Part shown: in pieces, positions 57,963 through 64,000 of the stretch
How the letters are laid out: each line of letters opens with the position of its first letter
How positions within the stretch are numbered: the first letter of the stretch is position 1
Position numbers and translations under genes: made by a program
The notes under the pieces: model-generated
Database searches by the model: none
What the model was told of the DNA's origin: nothing
The model's input: the letters and a program-made list of their open reading frames with translations, nothing else
Assembly: GCF_030269925.1 (NCBI RefSeq)
Contig: NC_085125.1
Location: 14,136,117-14,200,116, forward strand
Length of the DNA: 64,000 nucleotides
Reading direction: 5' to 3'
Source of the DNA: Bombyx mori
Taxonomy: Eukaryota > Arthropoda > Insecta > Lepidoptera > Bombycidae

Positions 57963-58200
57963 ATTTTTCTCTTCCATTCTCTTCTATCAGCCGTCAGCTC
58001 AACACTTACTCCTCTCTCACTCATATCGCCATTGACACACTCCATCCATGTCTTCTTCGGTCGACCTCTTCCCCCTCTACCTTGCACTACCATTTCCATA
58101 CATCTCCTAGTCACATGCATTTTCTCTCTACACATCACATGTCCATACCACGCTAACTTTAACTTGTTAATTAGCTGGGCTACTTTCATACTTCATCCAG
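57963..58200 (-). pseudogene. RTE-type RT C-terminal fragment (family b)
   Basis: Minus frame of 79 codons: LINKLKLAWYGHVMCRE, GRGGRGRPKKTWMECV and VSVELTADRREWKRK. It begins right at the Bm1 3' part. The best-preserved copy of this lineage in the window. Confidence 0.65.
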
Positions 58201-58687
58201 TCCAGTCCAGTCAGGCTCTTGATTTATTGAACTTATCACGTGTCGTATGCTGATAGTACTATGACAGAAACATTATCTCAAGTGCCAGCAACAAAGTTTC
58301 AACTCACACAGCTAAACTACGCTCAACCTCCTTGAGTACGAATACAGGTATATTTTTAGTGGACATCATTATAAGAAGATAATTAAGTATGTTTTTTTTT
58401 TATTGTGAGTACTAGCGACTCGGGCTTCGTTTCGGGGACTATAAAATTTTTATTTTATTTTATTGAATTTTCCTTAATACATTTGTTTTAAACGATATTC
58501 CGTTTTTTTTTAACAAATTCTTTTACGATATTTGCAGCACGCATTCTGTCAATGTTATGTCAAACGCCATAAGGTTACATTGAAAATCATTAGAAAATTT
58601 ATTAATTAATGGTTAATTATTTAAATTTTGCGCGCAATTTTCTTAAGTTTTTTACAATACGTTTTACATTTTACGGGTAGTCGCCAA
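58201..58687. other. Unassigned spacer
   Basis: cagtccagtccagtc microrepeat at 58199-58212. A possible eroded LINE-tail motif (gcgactcgggcttcgtttcg) near 58406. Nothing firm. Confidence 0.4.
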
Positions 58688-59002
58688 CAACACCTTACCA
58701 TCGCACCGCCCGCCACCGAAGTAGAGTTCATCTGTACTACCTAGAACCACTGCGTTCATCCACAGTGCGCTTCCAGAGATCTTTTTGCCACGTACGATCC
58801 AGTTTTGGAATGAGCTCCCCTCCACGGTGTTTCCCGAGCGCTATGACATGTCCTTCTTCAAACGAGGCTTTTGAAGAGTACTAAACGATAGGCAGCGGCT
58901 TGGATCTGCCCCTGGCATTGCTGAAGTCCATGGGCGATGGTAACCACTCACCATCAGGTATGCTCGTCTGCCTACAAGGGCAATAAAAAAATAAAAAAAA
59001 CT
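58688..59002 (+). pseudogene. CR1/Jockey-type LINE 3' end
   Basis: accatcgcaccgcccgccac to aagggcaataaaaaaataaa. Same segment as 53650 with more damage, including a short deletion near the 3' end. Confidence 0.65.
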
Positions 59003-59049
59003 GCTTGTGGCTCAAGTTGCGACTTAGGCGTTCATATCGTAGCTTTGAA

Positions 59050-59409
59050 TTACGTGGGCTTTGTTTGTGAACACAATTGTGTGCTTATTTCTGTCATGAA
59101 GTAGTAATGCCTATGTGACGCGAAGTCTCCGCAATATGGAAATATCAATAGACTTGACAATGCACCTGCCACTAGTTTTCCCCAAGAGTCTCTATCCACA
59201 GTAATCACTGGATCTTTCGACATCTCATTGAACTCCCTTTGATATTTCCCACGACAATTTCCGTTGAATTTAAAATCAAACAACGAGTCAACGAAACTTT
59301 TTATTTCAATTCCGAGAGCGCTATTGCGTAAACAAGCAAAACTATAACCCGACCGATTAGGTACGGTGCCTAAACACGTAATGAACTCGAGATAACGGCA
59401 TCTACTTAA
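59050..59409 (-). other. Open frame of 119 codons, possible gene fragment
   Basis: Minus frame open from 59409 to a TAA at 59050 without ATG near its start. Its middle reads VDSLFDFKFNGNCRGKYQRE and SKDPVITVDRDSWGKLVAG, mixed composition unlike the surrounding AT-rich shadow frames. The last about 20 codons run into a BMC1 scrap (59084-59112), so a natural end is missing. I do not recognise the protein. It may be an exon or TE fragment, or chance. Confidence 0.3.
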
Positions 59410-59510
59410 TTAAGCTGGGTTACTGTCTATTACTCGTCTTATACGCCTGATTATTGACTGTTGAGTCGAGGAGCTAGACATATTTTGGGAGACTTTATGT
59501 GCGCTTTTTT

Positions 59511-59660
59511 CTTTATTGCTTAGATGGGTGGACGAGCTCACAGCCCACCTGGTGTTAAGTGGTTACTTGAGCCCATAGACATCTACGACGTATTTGGCCA
59601 CCCACCTTGAGATATAAGTTCTAAGGTCTCAAGTTGCTTTCACAGCAGCATCCTTCAAAA
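59511..59660 (-). repeat. BMC1-like 3' end fragment
   Basis: tttattgcttagatgggtgg to aaggtctcaagt, then a decayed piece to catccttcaa. Confidence 0.65.
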
Positions 59661-60077
59661 AATTCTATTACTACCTTATCATAGATTGTATCCATCCAGG
59701 ACGGTATGTGCACGAATTTTATTACAAAATTAATAAATATTTATCTCATAGCACGATACGGGATCGAGTCATTTAATTGCATTGTTTTATCACGCTTTTA
59801 TTAAGTTATTTCCACCGCCATTATGGAATTCGAAATCAATAAATTTAATACAAAGCAAAGAGGCCCGCATTCATTCTGAAGGTTGTTTTGAGGACTGTAA
59901 ATCTTTCAGAACTGGCGGTTGCCTTTCTTCTGACATTTATTAGGCTTGTGACATGCCATATAACTTTTTGTGTCTTCATTTTCCGTAAGTTGTTAAATTA
60001 ATGGAACTGTAATTGTTTCATGAACTGATTTTTACCAATAGGTACAAAGAGAACTCTTAAGCCAATTAATTTTTAAC
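59661..60077. other. Unassigned spacer
   Basis: Nothing recognised before the SINE. Confidence 0.4.
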
Positions 60078-60356
60078 GGCTGTCTGGTGTAGTGGTAAGT
60101 GACATGGTCACTACACAAGGGGGTCGCGGGTTCGAATCCCGCCAAGGGAAGATATTTGTATGAAAAATATAAAAAAAATGTCTTTTCCAGGGATATGGAT
60201 GTATATTAAATATATGTATGTGTATAATAAAAATCTTGCATTTATTTCCGTTATCCGGTACCTGTAAGACAAGTTATTTACGAACTTAGCACGGGACCAG
60301 TTAATGTGGCGTGATCGTTAGTAAATATTTATTATTATTATTATTTATTTATTTGT
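60078..60356 (+). repeat. tRNA-derived SINE
   Basis: Fourth copy counting both duplication B units. A and B boxes intact (tggtgtagtggtaagtgaca, gggttcgaatcccgcc). Ends in an ATT/ATTT-rich tail. Confidence 0.75.
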
Positions 60357-60759
60357 TTTTACTTCACAATTATTTTACTTGGAGACTATTGGTAGTATCT
60401 CGATGAGTTTCGTTGTATTGAATGTAATCAATGTGAGCTTAGAGCTCATAGAAGCATATAGAAGGTATCTAGCAACTATTAGCAGGTAGCGGAAAATGCC
60501 TGCCCTTGTCGGATCTGAACAATCTCGAAAAAGACCCAAGCTCAAAAAAATGTCCTGTATTTTGAACGTTTTTACAAACATCATCGACTCCTAAACTATG
60601 CAGAGTCAATTAAGGCTGATTCCCCAGTATCAAACATTTATAGGGAGTTTCATGGGCATTATACGACACACTGATGGTGTTATTGTTAACTGTACGGTCA
60701 TTTTAGATTGATCATCTATTAGATGCCATAATGCAGTGACATTATTTTTTTTGTCTTGT
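60357..60759. other. Unassigned spacer
   Basis: No recognised element. Confidence 0.4.
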
Positions 60760-61403
60760 CTATTCACGGTCACTGCTTGCCTATCATACCCGATCCTGTG
60801 GACTGAATGGTAAAAAGTCGACGTCGCCCAAAACACGTCATTACGGATCCTCCCGATCCATTAACGGTGCTTTTAGGTATCTCGAGCACCGGTCACCATC
60901 CTCGCCGAACCCGTCGCTTGCGATGAAGGGCTCGACGACTAAATTAACCCATAGACACAGTCTACTGAGTTTCTCGCCGGATCTTCTTTTTTTTTTTTAT
61001 TGCTTAGATGTGTGTACGGGCTCACAGCCCACCTGGTGTTAAGTGGTTACTGGAGCCCATAGACATCTACAACGTAAATGCGCCACACACCCTGAGATAT
61101 AGTTCTAAGGTCTCAGTATAGTTACAACGGCTGCCCCACCCTTCATACCGAAACGCATTACTGCTTCACGGCAGAAATAGGCGGGGCGGTGGTACCTACC
61201 CGTGCGGACTCACAAGAGGTCCTACCACCAGTAATCAGTTCTCAGTAGATCGCGTTTCCGATCCGGTGGTAGATTCTGCGAAGCACTGCTCTTGCTAGAA
61301 CCAGTGTTAGCAACACTCCGGTTTGAGCTCCGTGAGCTCACCTACACGTCAGGGCGCAAAGGAAATAGCCTCTCAAGGCTATCAGCATAGGTAGGGAAAC
61401 AAA
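60760..61403 (-). repeat. Bm1-type SINE, near full length, interrupted by BMC1
   Basis: Reverse-oriented: 3' part 60760-60989 (gactgaatggtaaaaagtcg, ccattaacggtgcttttagg, tttctcgccggatcttct) and 5' part 61238-61403 (gatcgcgtttccgatccggt to atcagcataggtagggaaac). It contains the terminal segment absent from the other copies. Confidence 0.75.
60990..61237 (-). repeat. BMC1-like short unit nested in Bm1
   Basis: T-run/attgcttagatgtgtgtacg to ctaccaccagtaatcag. ttct occurs on both sides of the insertion, a probable target-site duplication. Order of events: Bm1 first, BMC1 later. Confidence 0.75.
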
Positions 61404-61456
61404 AGCTGGCCTATCTCTCAACTATTTAAAGATGAGAATTAAAATTATTAAGATCA

Positions 61457-61612
61457 TCATTTCCTTCTTCAAAAGAGGTTTATGGAGAGTACGCAAGGGT
61501 AGGCAGCGACTTGGCTGTGCCATTAGCATTGCTGACGACCATTAGCGACGGTAACATCTCACCATCAGGTGGGCCGTATGCTCGTCTGTCCCCAATGGCA
61601 ATGAAAAAAAAA
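61457..61612 (+). repeat. CR1/Jockey-type 3' end fragment
   Basis: ccttcttcaaaagaggtttatg to ccccaatggcaatgaaaaaa. Diverged. Confidence 0.6.
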
Positions 61613-62342
61613 CTTTAGGTTTAAACATGGATAATTGAATAAAGGTGGAATTATTCACTATTGGTGGGTACTAAACGTCCTAATGTTTATATTTGTATAT
61701 ATAACAATCCAATTATGAGTTTTGCTGTGAAGTATCCTACCCAGCTTAGGCCGCTGCAGAAGACATTGTCACGGAATCTTTTCCTTGAATACATGTGTAC
61801 CGATATTGAGTATCACGATAATATTTCTGTGGGTCATAAGCATCTTCAAAACGGGAGATTTAATGTTTAGATTAGCCAACGAACTCACGATCCACCTAGG
61901 ATGGCTGCCAACATCTATCCCATCATTTAAGCCGGAACCCCAGTTCCCAATATGCCCCACCACTTGCAGCATTAATATTCAAGAACACAACGGTCAATCA
62001 AAAAAATCTATTTTGGTCAATCAATCGTAAACTCAAGCGAAAATAGCCTTTATATTAACTTCTGTAATGTTCGTTTTCCCAAATCCAGCACCGTGAATCT
62101 AATTTCGTGTGCACACACAGACAATCAAATTAATTCGCCGGAGTCACGACGAAGGCATAACGAGCGTGTGTGCCCTACAACCTTAAATTTCGTAATAGGC
62201 TCCGGCACTGTTTAGATTTTTAATTTAGATAAATAAATAAAAAAATTAAGCTGAAGATTCCATCACTTAACCTGCCCCGAGCGAGGAGTTCATTTATTCT
62301 GGTTAAATTACTCTATTGGCGAAAGACTCTACCCAACGCGAT
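61613..62342. other. Unassigned region
   Basis: A 69-codon ATG frame at 61661-61870 without known motifs. No repeats recognised. Confidence 0.4.
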
Positions 62343-62812
62343 TTTTTTTATAGCCTTTGTAGGCAGACGAGCGTACGTCCCACCTGATGGTAAGTGGTTA
62401 CCGTCACCCATAGACTTCAGCAATACCAGGAGCAGAGCCAAGCCGCTGCCTACTGCTTAATACTCTCCACAAGCCTCGTTTGAAGAAGGACATGTCATAG
62501 CGCTCGGGAAACACCGTGGAGGGGAGCTCATTCCATAGCCGGATGGTACGTGGCAAAAAATACCTCTGGAAACGCACTGTAGATGACCGTAGTGGCTCCA
62601 GGTAGTATGGATGAACTCTACTCCGGTGGCGGGCGGTGCGATGGTAAAAACAAGACGTTGGTATCATCTCGAACAATTCCTCAGAGCACTCCCCATGGAA
62701 CATGCGGTACAAAATACAGAGGGAACCGAAGTCCCTCCGCAGACCCAGGGGCTCCAACCTATTTACCGCCTACTTCTGCTGCGAAGTAGGACGTACCATG
62801 TCTTTTCCTAGG
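62343..62812 (-). pseudogene. CR1/Jockey-type LINE 3' end, longest copy
   Basis: Minus frame of 117 codons: EPLGLRRDFGSLCILYRMFH, then FYHRTARHRSRVHPYYLEPL, FLPRTIRLWNELPS and FKRGLWRVL, followed by the 3' UTR (gcagacgagcgtacgtccca on the plus strand). The reverse transcriptase core is missing through 5' truncation; the remaining frame is open. Confidence 0.75.
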
Positions 62813-62879
62813 ATTGTGATGTCCATTAGTTCAGTTTACCAGTTAATATCAGATCGGCTCTAAGCTCATCTGGCAATGT

Positions 62880-63128
62880 TTTTTTTATTTTTTTTATTGC
62901 TTAGATGGGTGGACGAGCTCACAGCTCACCTGGTGTTAAATGGTTACTGGAGCCCATAGATATCTACAAAGTAAATGCGCGACCCACCTTGAGATATAAG
63001 TTCTAAGATCTCAGTATAGTTACAACGGCTGCCCTTTCAAACCAAAACGCATTACTGTTTCACGGCAGAAATAGGCAGGGTGGTGGTACCTACCCGCGCG
63101 GACTCACAAGAGGTTCTACCAGCAGTAA
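62880..63128 (-). repeat. BMC1-like short unit
   Basis: Long T-rich start, attgcttagatgggtggacg to ctaccagcagtaaa, with a 7-bp deletion at ggctgccctttcaaacc. Confidence 0.75.
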
Positions 63129-64000
63129 AAAATGTATAGGAATTAGATAAGACACTATTGGTAGGACAGATCGTGCGCAGAATTACTGATGCGTTATGCC
63201 ATAAAGGCTGTTAAAGGTGTTATCACAATACAAATGATGCTCTGATCTTCAATGCTGAGGACGATGGAAGCATTCGCGTCTAATCAGACCCCAAAATGGG
63301 CCTGATTAATATGTGCTCGCGATACGCCAAACGCGTTAAATACGAAATATTAAACATGAAAGTATTTAAAATAGGATTTGGCTTGATCACGATAGTAACC
63401 TAACATATAGGTATAACTATGTATCTCGTAATTTGTATTATATTATGGTAAATGATACACTCTAATAGATTTTAGACGTAGTTAGGATCATATAATCTTT
63501 ACAATAAATATAAACAAAATCGGTTTAAATGATTTGCTTGAACGAACACACGCGCAGAAATAAAAAATAAAATTAGAAATTATTTGAAGTTCTAAATTTC
63601 AATGTCAATATTTGAAAATGTTTTCGATATCTGACGATACTGACATCCATTAGCTCCCCTCCAATAATACTCATATGTTTGATACGAAAAAAAACAATTA
63701 GATCATTATATGACGCATATGACGGAAAAATTTCATAAGAGTGTGTTTCCCGCGTAACATTAAAGGGTTCTCGAGGACTAGGTTGGTTGCTGATGGTAGA
63801 TTATACATGGGACAGTCTTCTTAAATCACGTATTAAAGAGCAGAATATTATCATTCGTTATTTCTTTATAGTTCCCACAAAATGTGACATTTTCAAAGCC
63901 CCGATTATTATCATTTATAGCGCGCGTGACAGCCCTGCTAATAGTCGAGTGGATGGTGCTATGCAATCTACATTAATCGTCTTAATTCAATTAACTTTGA
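63129..64000. other. Unassigned terminal region
   Basis: AT-rich to the window edge. No repeat, RNA or gene recognised. Confidence 0.45.

Noticed and set aside
1..64000. CRISPR array, bacterial operon, satellite array or defence system
   Set aside because: No regularly spaced short repeats with unique spacers, no prokaryotic gene organisation, and the repeats are dispersed eukaryotic retroelements.

Overview
The window looks like repeat-rich, gene-poor nuclear DNA of a moth, most likely the silkworm Bombyx mori or a close relative. The grounds are dozens of copies of two repeats I recognise from memory as the Bombyx families BMC1 (LINE-type 3' end) and Bm1 (SINE), plus lepidopteran RTE, CR1/Jockey and tRNA-derived SINE sequences. 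Family names are my recognition, not database matches. I find no host gene with a convincing complete structure.

Layout: 0-6.3 kb holds fragments of an RTE-like tail repeat, Bm1, BMC1 and RTE. 6.35-9.26 kb is an RTE retrotransposon on the minus strand with an unbroken endonuclease/reverse transcriptase frame of about 966 codons, 5' truncated and flanked by an 11-bp target-site duplication. 9.3-19 kb is AT-rich sequence with BMC1 copies, a GC-rich block (13.9-14.65 kb) and a degenerate antisense 28S rRNA fragment (14.69-14.86 kb). 20.0-25.1 kb is a tandem duplication with a 2552-bp period. 25.6-26.1 kb matches 48.5-49.0 kb in inverted orientation. 26.1-31 kb is the longest repeat-poor stretch. 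31.1-42.0 kb is a second tandem duplication (units 5430 and 5438 bp). 42-50 kb is scattered fragments. 50.30-51.21 kb is a small non-autonomous LTR element with identical 180-bp LTRs. 51.4-64 kb is nested and scattered SINE/LINE debris.

The main structural results are: (1) both tandem duplications have breakpoints inside direct-oriented BMC1 copies, and the middle BMC1 of each is a chimera of the outer two, the signature of unequal recombination; (2) the miniature LTR element has a tRNA-Trp primer site, a polypurine tract, internal 60-bp repeats and an internal tRNA-Trp match running about 39 nt, well beyond the usual 18; (3) full-length BMC1-tailed units begin with a tRNA-like A/B-box head, while shorter units repeatedly begin at one fixed position.

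Limits: no alignment was computed. 'Identical' means identical where I read the copies side by side. Repeat boundaries are good to a few bases when tied to a motif, otherwise to about 10-20 bases.
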